Shown one piece after another: positions 8,701 to 14,860 of a DNA stretch of 49,627 nt. The notes under the pieces are model-generated. The model was not told the DNA's origin and made no database searches. It saw only the letters and a list, made by a program, of their open reading frames with translations. Source of the DNA: Anaerotruncus sp. (lineage in GTDB: Bacteria > Bacillota > Clostridia > Oscillospirales > Ruminococcaceae). Position 1 is the stretch's first letter, and each line of letters begins with the position of its first letter. The stretch lies in NCBI GenBank assembly GCA_021770005.1, contig JAETRV010000018.1:1-49627 (forward strand), read 5' to 3'. The position numbers were made by a program, and so were the translations under genes.

Positions 8701-10762
8701 GGCGCAGTCCCCCGACCCCGAGAACCCGCTCAGCAGCATCTACAAGATTCTCTGCGTCTATAACCTCAAAAAGCCGAACGGCGGCGGACGCAAGTTTGTG
8801 GACATCACCTCGGATTTCTCGATCAAGAACGCGGTCGATATCGACTTCCTCCGCGAGGACGAACTCCCCGATGTGCTGCATCTGATCGTGGTTTCGGAGG
8901 CGGGCTACGGCAAATCCGACCAGCAGATTTGGGAGGCGGTCCAGAAGAACGATCCCGCGGACAGCGACTGGTTCACCGATTATACCATCGAGGTCAACCG
9001 GGCGCGCCCGAGCGAGATTTCCGACCTGCTCAACCTCAAGGTGAAGGGCAAGGACAAGGCGGACCAGGAGCACGACCTCAGCCTCAATTTCCGCGGCGAC
9101 AACTACGACACCTACTACCTCGACGTGCCCTACTCGATGACCAAGGTCAACTTCACCCCGTTCCTCGGGCAGGAGGGGCAGAAAATCTGGATCAAGAGCA
9201 ACCAAGGCCTGCTCGGGATGCTGCCGGGCCTGGGCAACCAGATGAAGGACGCCGACACCAAGGGCAGCTCCACCTCCCGCGACTACGAGCTGAACCGGTA
9301 TGAGGATAACCCGCAGACCGAGTTCACCATCACGGTGCGGGCGGAGGATTACGAGGAGTATAACCCCGGCCACGAGTCGATCTATAAAGTGGTGGTCCGC
9401 CGGGCCGCGCCGAGCAGTGACGCGCGCCTGCGCAACCTGACCGCCACCAATGTCGAGCTCGATGAGCTGCTCTATCCGGCCGGATTGCGCCCGCCGTTCA
9501 CCGCCTCGACCTACGACTACGAGGCAACCCTGATCGCGGGCGCGGTGGATACGGTGGTCACCGCGACCGCCAATGACGCCAACGCCACCATCGAGATCGA
9601 GGAAATCCTCACCCCGAGCGGCGTCGGCTCCGACCCGATTGCAATCATCTATGTCGAGCAGACGGTGACGATTGTGGTCACGGCTGAGGACGGCGTCACC
9701 ACCGAGACCTATACGATCACCTTCACCAACCCGAACATGATCGAGAAAACCACCAACGCAGACCTGAAATATCTGGATGTCAACTACAGCTACCTCAACC
9801 CCGATTTCCAGATTGGGTTCAGCTCCAAGACCGGCTTCGGGCAGATGACGCCCGAATTCCGGCCCGCCACCACCGATTATGAGGTCGTGGTGCCCGAGGA
9901 CTGCTATCAGGTGGAAATCCAGGCGAAGCCGGCCGACAAATACGCGACCATGGAAATCTTCCAGGGCACCCGCTCGATCGGCGACTACAACGGCAACTAT
10001 TCGGCTTCGGTGCAGGATGGCGAGAACCAGTTCTCGATTGTGGTCACCTCGAGCGCGGGCGAGAAATACACCAAGACCTATAACATCAGTGTGTTCCGCA
10101 ACGACGAGGAGAACATGAAGAACCTCACCCCGCTCGACGTCGAGGACATCGATTTCGAGAATTCGGGCGACGTGATCCTCGTTGCGATCGACGAGCATCC
10201 GCGCGTCAACGCGAACGTGTTCGAGGAGCTGAAAAAATACCCCGAAAAGACCATCATCTTCCAGGGCAACGACTACTCGATCGAGTTCAAGGCGTCCGAT
10301 CTGACCCGCGTGGTCCCGCAGCAGGAAATCTTTGATTTCAGAATGTTCTTTACAACCCCGCAGGAAGATGCTATCATGGAGATTATAGACCGGCGCAGCA
10401 GCAACGACGACCTGCGCGGCAACCGGATCGTCATGATGTACTTCCCGTACCACGGGATGCTGCCCGGCACTGCCACGCTGCATCTCAACCTGGGCTACCG
10501 GTACCACGACGACACCCTCTATTGGCACTACTACAACGAGGACCGGGAGCGGATCGACTATTACGGCTCGATCCTCGCCAATTCGCAGGGCACCTTTGCC
10601 GTTTCGATCGACCATTTCTCGACCTACATCGTCACCCGCCCGCACTATATCTACGGCGCGGAGCTGATGTACGGCGTGGAGGGCAACGAGAACGACCCGC
10701 TGCTCAACAGCGACTTTAACAAGGTCAACCCGTGGACGGGTGTCCCGGAGGAGAACCCATGA
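5762..10762 (+). CDS. Giant secreted protein with cadherin-like beta-sandwich repeats, 1666 aa
   Basis: The start is ATG 5762 after GAGAGGT, giving a signal peptide (MSWKKITAFCLAFVMAAGVS, cleavage near AA-P at ~residue 30); a longer ORF reading upstream has no start signal. About six repeats of the cadherin-like beta-sandwich type (bacterial PF12733-like, 'dA.L..L.v..........f.....Y...VP') begin near residues 646, 803, 930, 1078, 1210 and 1329. A separate C-terminal domain follows from ~1445. The protein ends in ..NPWTGVPEENP: NPWTG resembles a class B or LPXTG-like sorting motif, but there is no hydrophobic anchor after it. The stop overlaps the start of a sortase-like lipoprotein gene (ATGA). 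Role inferred: surface adhesin or scaffold produced with flgB-flgC. Substrate unknown. Confidence 0.8.
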   Translation: MSWKKITAFCLAFVMAAGVSSGLSLELDAAPINVAGGSSRAAGDARATTEQAATLAFTKDPWDKNPTDTETRTAVSGTIVNFTETTKAGYAKDVNDNFTWDAQGGAPEPEKDKDLVIRDAGGNKRRLTIAPDYPADDFKGSDVTIMFNGNYYTLRGTGIVIQKPSGQPAIPEEVATINPTRVQEYGEIQLKVTRGEQPVDGKPGGVAMGIEITKKDGVFANVTDVRALRQQDGRLQIELVGVQTETGNQSFFFRPYGQYQGYRDPDNTKDTDKDGAEWGSKPEHFEVDETTGAVTTTKLPVPTDTNDIIRAGTEFTLILRKPVSNTLALTIKPPMTAVNEIAERVDAGVREDGKKVGMTDSQYITLDPRNSLEFITEDFWLVKKIKDWNAQFDIEWTIGATTENNGQNVTLNDLLTVVTTSPPPPDDPNAQNEVTQQVILNKERLPEKNVEGELNMVVHYTTADGKQVFDSDVKVAIPIIVRGKGVKPETVEFRTINPEGPTVIDAALAGNKRLEMDVFQGGIPGYRDPKKPYQYDLSLMMGSGNGWAEYVRIDVEHTSQKETDEEDFTGDEEVVQIRANDEIQQGTSIKLNNPGRQEADVEPKKIALELVAAHKGRAVLTINYGQLTATGEYVDDPALMRVITLDIDNTSPSDDARLKSIVIENQEGKIVGFESSSSNPWQFDKDNTGQYIIEVPYTSTGLQFIPTKNHPLAQQTVDILWQAYYLDATGNRVFLNKSDSGDDADPWSKVKSGNRTDSIGEGITLLFFRQGQPLPDGVPITVTFRTTAQNPTIHMDYILQIIRRSPGVDASLVKVEGYRDGDQEEKTTNLFTPFDGTTLVQPTLYTVPYMTDWLWLSATPTDPNAKVEFDPPLKQYKTQLFGQKEWLQLADIPQLANGLYNLKVKVWSEATRYDQLANPDRVYELQIRRADPSKHSGLGMLELAKLDGTAVPYTPSVNENTLTYVVKDLPYSAAKLQIKAAQSPDPENPLSSIYKILCVYNLKKPNGGGRKFVDITSDFSIKNAVDIDFLREDELPDVLHLIVVSEAGYGKSDQQIWEAVQKNDPADSDWFTDYTIEVNRARPSEISDLLNLKVKGKDKADQEHDLSLNFRGDNYDTYYLDVPYSMTKVNFTPFLGQEGQKIWIKSNQGLLGMLPGLGNQMKDADTKGSSTSRDYELNRYEDNPQTEFTITVRAEDYEEYNPGHESIYKVVVRRAAPSSDARLRNLTATNVELDELLYPAGLRPPFTASTYDYEATLIAGAVDTVVTATANDANATIEIEEILTPSGVGSDPIAIIYVEQTVTIVVTAEDGVTTETYTITFTNPNMIEKTTNADLKYLDVNYSYLNPDFQIGFSSKTGFGQMTPEFRPATTDYEVVVPEDCYQVEIQAKPADKYATMEIFQGTRSIGDYNGNYSASVQDGENQFSIVVTSSAGEKYTKTYNISVFRNDEENMKNLTPLDVEDIDFENSGDVILVAIDEHPRVNANVFEELKKYPEKTIIFQGNDYSIEFKASDLTRVVPQQEIFDFRMFFTTPQEDAIMEIIDRRSSNDDLRGNRIVMMYFPYHGMLPGTATLHLNLGYRYHDDTLYWHYYNEDRERIDYYGSILANSQGTFAVSIDHFSTYIVTRPHYIYGAELMYGVEGNENDPLLNSDFNKVNPWTGVPEENP

Positions 10763-11625
10763 AGAAATTTTTGTGTACCTTTTTGGCCCTGACGCTGGCG
10801 GCGGGGCTGGGCGGATGCAGCGCGGTGAAAAACCTGCTCCCGTCCAGCGCCCCGGCGCAGGCCGGCCCGGCTTCGTCCGCGGCCTCGGCCCCCCAGCAGC
10901 AACAGCCGAATTCCCCCTCCCTGGGGGTGCGCAAACGCCCCCAGACCGATCTTGACGTGGTCGAGGCGCTCAACTATGAGCGGTCACAGAACCCGGATAC
11001 CGTCGCCTGGCTGCGGATTTTGGACACCGATGTCAACGACAGCGTGTTACAGGGGATGGACAATGTCGAGTATCTGCGCCGGACCGAGCGCAAAAAGGAG
11101 GATGTGTACGGCTGCTACTTCGCAGACTACACCAACTCGATCGGCCCGCGCGCCAAGCTCTCGCCCAATACGGTGATCTACGGGCACAGCGACCTGAAGG
11201 ATAACCCCGACGGGCCGCGGTTCTCCCAGCTGTTCAAGTTCACCGACCCGGAGTTCGCCGCGTCCCACCCGTATATCGAGCTGACCGTCCTCGGTGAGAC
11301 GATGCAATGGGAAATTTTTGCGGTGTTTTACCCGCATGTGAGCCTCGATTACATCAAGACCGACCTCTCGGGCAGCGAGCTGACCGCACTCGCGCAGGCC
11401 GCGGCCGACCAATCGATCTATGACTACGGGGTGACGGTCGGCCCGGACGACAAGATTCTGACCCTTTCCACCTGTACCATCAAATTTGGCGAAGGGGATA
11501 CCCAACACCGGTTTGTGGTGATGGGCAGGCTGCTCCCCAAGGACAGCCCGCTCGCCGAACAGGTCGCGATCAAACAGAAGGACGGCGCGCAGGCCACCGC
11601 TTCCGCGCCCCAAACGGAGGGATAA
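10759..11625 (+). CDS. Class B sortase-type transpeptidase, predicted lipoprotein, 288 aa
   Basis: The N-terminus is a lipoprotein signal with lipobox L17-G-G-C20. After a Pro/Ala/Gln linker comes a sortase domain of class B type: NTVIYGHS with catalytic His143, LTLSTCT with catalytic Cys239, and HRFVVMGRL with Arg251. Sortases join surface proteins to the wall or to each other. A lipid-anchored sortase is unusual, since most have an N-terminal membrane helix. ATG 10759 overlaps the stop of the giant secreted protein, with GGAGG just upstream, so the two are translationally coupled and the big protein is the obvious substrate. flgB starts 3 bases after this stop, placing the pair in the flagellar operon. 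Confidence 0.85.
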   Translation: MKKFLCTFLALTLAAGLGGCSAVKNLLPSSAPAQAGPASSAASAPQQQQPNSPSLGVRKRPQTDLDVVEALNYERSQNPDTVAWLRILDTDVNDSVLQGMDNVEYLRRTERKKEDVYGCYFADYTNSIGPRAKLSPNTVIYGHSDLKDNPDGPRFSQLFKFTDPEFAASHPYIELTVLGETMQWEIFAVFYPHVSLDYIKTDLSGSELTALAQAAADQSIYDYGVTVGPDDKILTLSTCTIKFGEGDTQHRFVVMGRLLPKDSPLAEQVAIKQKDGAQATASAPQTEG

Positions 11626-11627
11626 CG

Positions 11628-11996
11628 ATGCTTTACAATTCTCTGGCGTTCAACGCGATGAAGAGCGGGCTGGATGGCCTGGCGATCGAGCAGAAGATGA
11701 TCCTGCACAACCTCGCCAACTACGAAACCCCCGGCTTCAAATCCAAGTCGGTGACCTTCGACAAGGTGCTGCACAAGGAGAAGGAGAAGGGCGGCGGGGT
11801 CGGCGGGTCCTACCGGTTCCAGGCCACCATCCACACCAATGACGCGGTCGAGCTGCGCCCGGACGGAAACAACGTCGATTCGGACGTCGAGAGCATGAAG
11901 CTCTATGAGAACTATGTCCGCACCCAGTACCTCTACACCAAGATCAGCGGCCAGTTCGCCAACATGAACTACGTGCTGGATCAAACGGCAAAATAA
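11628..11996 (+). CDS. flgB: Flagellar proximal rod protein FlgB, 122 aa
   Basis: FlgB is the first rod subunit, built on FliE and the MS ring. The sequence shows the rod/hook N-terminal pattern (IEQKMILHNLANYETPGFKSK, here residues ~21-41) and the FlgB C-terminal helix with YVRTQYLYTKISGQF. Length is normal. GGAGGG precedes the ATG by 6-7 bases, and the gene follows the sortase by 2 bases. Unusually, a 0.53-kb composite hairpin element separates it from flgC, its usual immediate neighbour. Confidence 0.93.
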   Translation: MLYNSLAFNAMKSGLDGLAIEQKMILHNLANYETPGFKSKSVTFDKVLHKEKEKGGGVGGSYRFQATIHTNDAVELRPDGNNVDSDVESMKLYENYVRTQYLYTKISGQFANMNYVLDQTAK

Positions 11997-11997
11997 G

Positions 11998-12530
11998 AGT
12001 GTGCAGCGGTGCAGCACGTTACCTTTTTAAATAAGAGTGCCGCAAAGCGGCACCAAAATGCCCGGTCCCGTCCGGGCGGACGGCTTGTTTTTTGCTTGTG
12101 CAAAAAGCAAGGTAAAAAGCACACATAAGGGGGAGCCCCCCTTATGTATCCCCCAGAATCCGGCCCACCTCGAGCAGGGCGGAAACGACGCTCATGTCAG
12201 AGCCTGCCCTTACCTCTTTTTTTGGCCAGACAACCCCTGCCCACTCGACCCGGGCTAGAAGCAAAACGCCTCCACGTCGGTGCTCGAGCGGTTTTCTCTA
12301 TTCTGCGCGGCTTTGGCGCCTGGGGGCGGAAAAGGGTGCAAGTCAGCCTTGAGCATGAGCGCTTTGTCTGGGGGCGAGGGGATCTTTAAGGGGCTTGCCC
12401 CTTAAATGCACTTTTGGTTCCTTTTCGTGCATCCGAAAAGGAACCCGCCGCGCGGGGGCGGATACCCCGCATCCTGTGCCGCCTCGCGGCACACCTATTA
12501 AAAAGGTAAGGTGCTGCACCGCTGCACAAA
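11998..12530 (+). repeat. Composite hairpin element R4 between flgB and flgC, with inverted terminal E units
   Basis: This is the best-delimited copy. It begins 1-2 bases after the flgB stop with GTGCAGCGGTGCAGCAC and a GTGCCGC/GCGGCAC hairpin, and ends with the inverse (GGTAAGGTGCTGCACCGCTGCAC) just before the flgC ribosome binding site. Between them are D forward (GCCCGG 12060-12065 with CCGGGC 12072-12077, loop TCCCGT), B reversed and A reversed. The terminal inverted repeat is about 45 bases. No ORF with a ribosome binding site lies inside. Confidence 0.88.
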
Positions 12531-12547
12531 CAAGGAGGGATTCTGAT

Positions 12548-12982
12548 ATGTCATTTTTGGATTCGATGCATACCGTCGGCTCGGCGCTGACCGCTGAACG
12601 GTTCCGGATGGACACGATCCTGCAAAATATGACCAACGCCAAAACCACCCGCACCGCGAACGGCGAGCCTTACCGCCGCAAACAGGTGATCTTCCAGGAG
12701 CGGGCGTTCGATTTCCAGTCGGCGCTGGATAACGCGAGCGCCAAGGTGGAAAATGCAGGCGTGCGGGTGACCGAGATCGTCGAGAGCGACCGGGATTTCG
12801 TCCCGGTGTTTGACCCGACCCACCCCGACGCCAACGAGGACGGATATGTCATGTACCCGAACGTCAACATGACCGAGGAGCGGGTGGACCTGATGGCCGC
12901 GTCCAACGCCTACGAAGCCAATTTCACCGCTTTGCAGATCGTCAAGACACTCGCGCTCAAAGCGCTCGAAATTGGCAAATAA
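12548..12982 (+). CDS. flgC: Flagellar proximal rod protein FlgC, 144 aa
   Basis: FlgC is a proximal rod subunit. It carries the N-terminal rod motif in a modified form (RMDTILQNMTNAKTTRT, in place of the usual 'N.aN..T'), and the C-terminal signature YVMYPNVNMTEERVDLMAAS followed by NAYEANFTALQIVKTLALKA is typical of FlgC. The start is ATG 12548 after AAGGAGGG; longer readings run into the hairpin element. The MotA-like gene follows after 45 bases. Confidence 0.93.
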   Translation: MSFLDSMHTVGSALTAERFRMDTILQNMTNAKTTRTANGEPYRRKQVIFQERAFDFQSALDNASAKVENAGVRVTEIVESDRDFVPVFDPTHPDANEDGYVMYPNVNMTEERVDLMAASNAYEANFTALQIVKTLALKALEIGK

Positions 12983-13027
12983 TCTTGGAGAGGATCCGGC
13001 GCGTGCCGGCAGCAGGCTAGAATACGA

Positions 13028-13507
13028 ATGAGAAACGGCATTGATACAGAATTTTTTGTGCAGCATATCCAGTGTACCCGGGAACAGAAGATGGAGTGCC
13101 TGGATACCGTCCGGCTGCTGCTCGATATCGCGTTTACCGCGCGGGAGTTCGGGCTGCTCAAGCTGGAGGAGCTGATTCAGGACCACGTCAAGTTTTCGGA
13201 CAGGTTCCTGCGCAAGGCGGTCAACCTGACCATCGAAATCTCCAAACCCGAAAACATCCGGGAGGTCTTGTACAACTATCTGTTTACATCCTGCTACGCC
13301 TCCAACCAGCAGTTCCTCAATGGGGTCATCATCACCGAAACGATGGTGGCGGTCGGGCAGTCGGAAAGCCTCGACTACATCTTCACCTACCTCATCCCCT
13401 CCTATTTTGGGCTGGACTACGAGGGGGATGCGATCCGCATCTACCGCAACTACCGCGCGGGCCTGCGCAAGCTGGACGCCGCAAAGGCCAAGGCGGAGGA
13501 ACAGTAG
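13028..13507 (+). CDS. Soluble MotA-cytoplasmic-domain-like protein, 159 aa
   Basis: I do not recognise a named family. The first ~90 residues (DTVRLLLDIAFTAREFGLLK, then LEELI..DRFLRKAVNLTIE and PENIREVL) resemble the cytoplasmic domain of MotA/PomA stators (compare LATEARINGLLSLETKL..FLKNSMMLVVDAVDPEKVKTLL in this window's MotA). The MotA membrane segments are missing. The second half (FLNGVIITETMVAVGQSESLDYIFTYLIPSYFG) is also helical and loosely MotA-like. A soluble stator-domain relative directly after flgC could regulate or compete with stator docking; that is inference. The ATG has only a weak ribosome binding site. It is followed by a truncated repeat and a terminator. Confidence 0.5.
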   Translation: MRNGIDTEFFVQHIQCTREQKMECLDTVRLLLDIAFTAREFGLLKLEELIQDHVKFSDRFLRKAVNLTIEISKPENIREVLYNYLFTSCYASNQQFLNGVIITETMVAVGQSESLDYIFTYLIPSYFGLDYEGDAIRIYRNYRAGLRKLDAAKAKAEEQ

Positions 13508-13577
13508 ACAGCCGGATGTTTGGCCAGACAAACGTCCGGGCGCAGAGCGCTCTCCTCGGGGCTTCTCGGGCCTGACA
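13508..13577 (-). repeat. Composite hairpin element R5 (truncated module C, reversed)
   Basis: Only the end of module C survives, reversed: ACAGCC, then GGATGTTTG/CAAACGTCC with one G-U pair, a GGGCGC/GCGCTC-type hairpin and the TCGGGGCTTCTCGGGCC segment. It abuts the stop codon of the MotA-like gene. Confidence 0.75.
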
Positions 13578-13600
13578 AAATGATAAACAGTCTTTTTAAG

Positions 13601-13642
13601 TTGCCGGGACGGTGTTCACACCTTTCCGGCATTTTTTTTGAG
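13601..13642 (+). terminator. Intrinsic terminator after the flgB-flgC unit
   Basis: TGCCGG pairs with CCGGCA around an inner GGTGT/ACACC hairpin and is followed by eight T. It ends the transcript that carries the secreted protein, sortase, flgB, flgC and the MotA-like gene. Confidence 0.75.
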
Positions 13643-13740
13643 ATGTATGCCGCGCTGTTACATAAAAAGGAGCGCGCATAGGCGCTTGGGCCGGCGTAAG
13701 ACCGGGGGGAGAATTTGTGGGAATTTTATTTGACAATGTA

Positions 13741-13769
13741 TTGCAAAAAAGCGCGAATTGTGTTACAAT
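13741..13769 (+). promoter_or_regulatory. Promoter of the RelB/DinJ-like gene
   Basis: TTGCAA (13741-13746), a 17-base spacer and TACAAT (13764-13769). It lies 25 bases before the coding start, so the leader is short. A TTGACA at 13730-13735 has no -10 at the right distance. Confidence 0.55.
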
Positions 13770-13793
13770 ACCTCGAAGAAAGGGTGGTTTTCT

Positions 13794-14021
13794 ATGGCTC
13801 AAACAACCTTGAGTGTGCGGATGGATGAGGAGGTCAAGCGGCAGTTCGACGCATTTTGCGCTTCGGTCGGGATGAATGCGTCGGTTGCGGTCAACCTTTT
13901 CGCCAAGGCGGTCTTGCGCGAGCGGCGTATCCCGTTTGAAATCTCCGCCGATTCGTTCAGCAAAGAGGAGCAGGTCTCGTCTTTGCACCGGGGGAACGCC
14001 AAGCCGGAAGAGATGCTCTAG
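13794..14021 (+). CDS. Orphan RelB/DinJ-family antitoxin-like protein, 75 aa
   Basis: The sequence MAQTTLSVRMDEEVKRQFDA, followed by FCASVGMNASVAVNLFAKAVL, is the ribbon-helix-helix DNA-binding segment of the RelB/DinJ antitoxin family, with RERRIPFEI as the usual continuation. The C-terminal toxin-binding tail is short. No RelE/YafQ toxin follows: 14022-14318 has no plausible ORF. It may be a solitary regulator or the remains of a type II toxin-antitoxin pair. Start ATG 13794 follows AAGAAAGGGTGG. It has its own promoter and separates the flgBC unit from the fliE operon. Confidence 0.75.
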   Translation: MAQTTLSVRMDEEVKRQFDAFCASVGMNASVAVNLFAKAVLRERRIPFEISADSFSKEEQVSSLHRGNAKPEEML

Positions 14022-14318
14022 GCGGCTCTCAAAAACCGCTGGCCCAAGGGCAATCCGGCGCCGCCGTTTTCCGGGATTTTTTCCAGCTGCGGTCTGCGCC
14101 AAAAGCCCCCAAACCACCTTTCAAAGGGGGAGTACGGCCCGGCCCCGGCCTATTTGCACGCAGGCGTTTTCCAGTCATTTTTCAGGCCTGTCCAGCATAG
14201 TTTGTAATGTCAGAGGCAGGGCCTGACGGAATTGGTTTTATTTCACAGTATGCAAATTGGAATTGGATGGCTTTTGGGTAAAAAGGGCTAAATTTTAAGA
14301 AAAGGCAGAGCTTTCATA
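14022..14318. other. Gene-free stretch between the antitoxin-like gene and the fliE promoter
   Basis: No coding region with a ribosome binding site is visible. A long-range inverted pair TCAGGCC (about 14178) and GGCCTGA (about 14220) encloses ~35 bases, and a CCACCTTTCAAAGGGGG hairpin lies near 14115. I checked for a decayed toxin gene in all + frames and saw no recognisable protein. Confidence 0.4.
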
Positions 14319-14347
14319 TTTACATACCAGTTCTTTTTATGTATAAT
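14319..14347 (+). promoter_or_regulatory. Promoter of the main fliE-flhA operon
   Basis: TTTACA (14319-14324), a 17-base spacer and TATAAT (14342-14347) make a near-consensus housekeeping promoter. The predicted leader to fliE is about 155 bases. From here genes run on the + strand with no strong terminator until the xanthine dehydrogenase region, apart from hairpin elements. Confidence 0.7.
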
Positions 14348-14511
14348 GGTATAGAGTCAAAATGCGAAAAAAGTCGTAACAAGCGGCTTTCTGGGTTCTA
14401 TTTGGGAACTATTTTTCACAGGATCATCATTCAGGGAACAAGTTTCACAGCAGCCAGGAGGATTGCAAAAGCGGGCCAGCCCCGCAGAAAAAAAGGGAGA
14501 TGGGCGAGACC

Positions 14512-14826
14512 ATGTTTATTGTACCGATGAGCCGTTTGGAGCGGATGGATGGAATGAGAACGAGCGAAGGGGAAGCAGCCTCTCAGCAGCAGAGGCTTCA
14601 GGGGAATTCCTTCGCGCAGATGTTTAATGAATCGCTGAGAAGCCTGGAGCAGGCGCAGCAGGCCGCCGACGAGGATGCGCTCGACCTTGCGATGGGAGCA
14701 AGCGGCGCTGACCTGCATACCATTATGATAAATGCCGCTGTTTTGGAAAGCGCGGTCAAGACCACAGTCCAGCTGACGAGCAGGGCCGTCACCTCCTATA
14801 AGGAAATTATGTCAATGCAGGTCTGA
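14512..14826 (+). CDS. fliE: Flagellar hook-basal body protein FliE, 104 aa
   Basis: FliE joins the MS ring to the rod. The sequence matches the family in its C-terminal two thirds: FAQMFNESLRSLEQAQQAAD, then LDLAMGASGADLHTIMI and ESAVKTTVQLTSRAVTSYKEIMSMQV. Start ATG 14512 is preferred because GGGAGATGG lies 9-12 bases upstream; the ATG at 14500 sits inside that site. It heads the main operon, 155 bases after the promoter. Confidence 0.92.
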   Translation: MFIVPMSRLERMDGMRTSEGEAASQQQRLQGNSFAQMFNESLRSLEQAQQAADEDALDLAMGASGADLHTIMINAAVLESAVKTTVQLTSRAVTSYKEIMSMQV

Positions 14827-14860
14827 CAGTATTCCAAAATGAAAAGAGCGGGCTAGTGGA

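Noticed and set aside
6182-10645. Two minus-strand frames of 659 and 772 codons opposite the giant secreted protein
   Set aside because: Val/Asp/Gly/Leu-rich mirror frames typical of antisense to GC-rich genes; the + frame has a signal peptide, domain repeats and a ribosome binding site.
11998-12530. Group II intron, IS element or retron as identity of the repeats
   Set aside because: No transposase or reverse transcriptase frame, no intron domain V-like hairpin that I can recognise, and the order of modules varies between copies.
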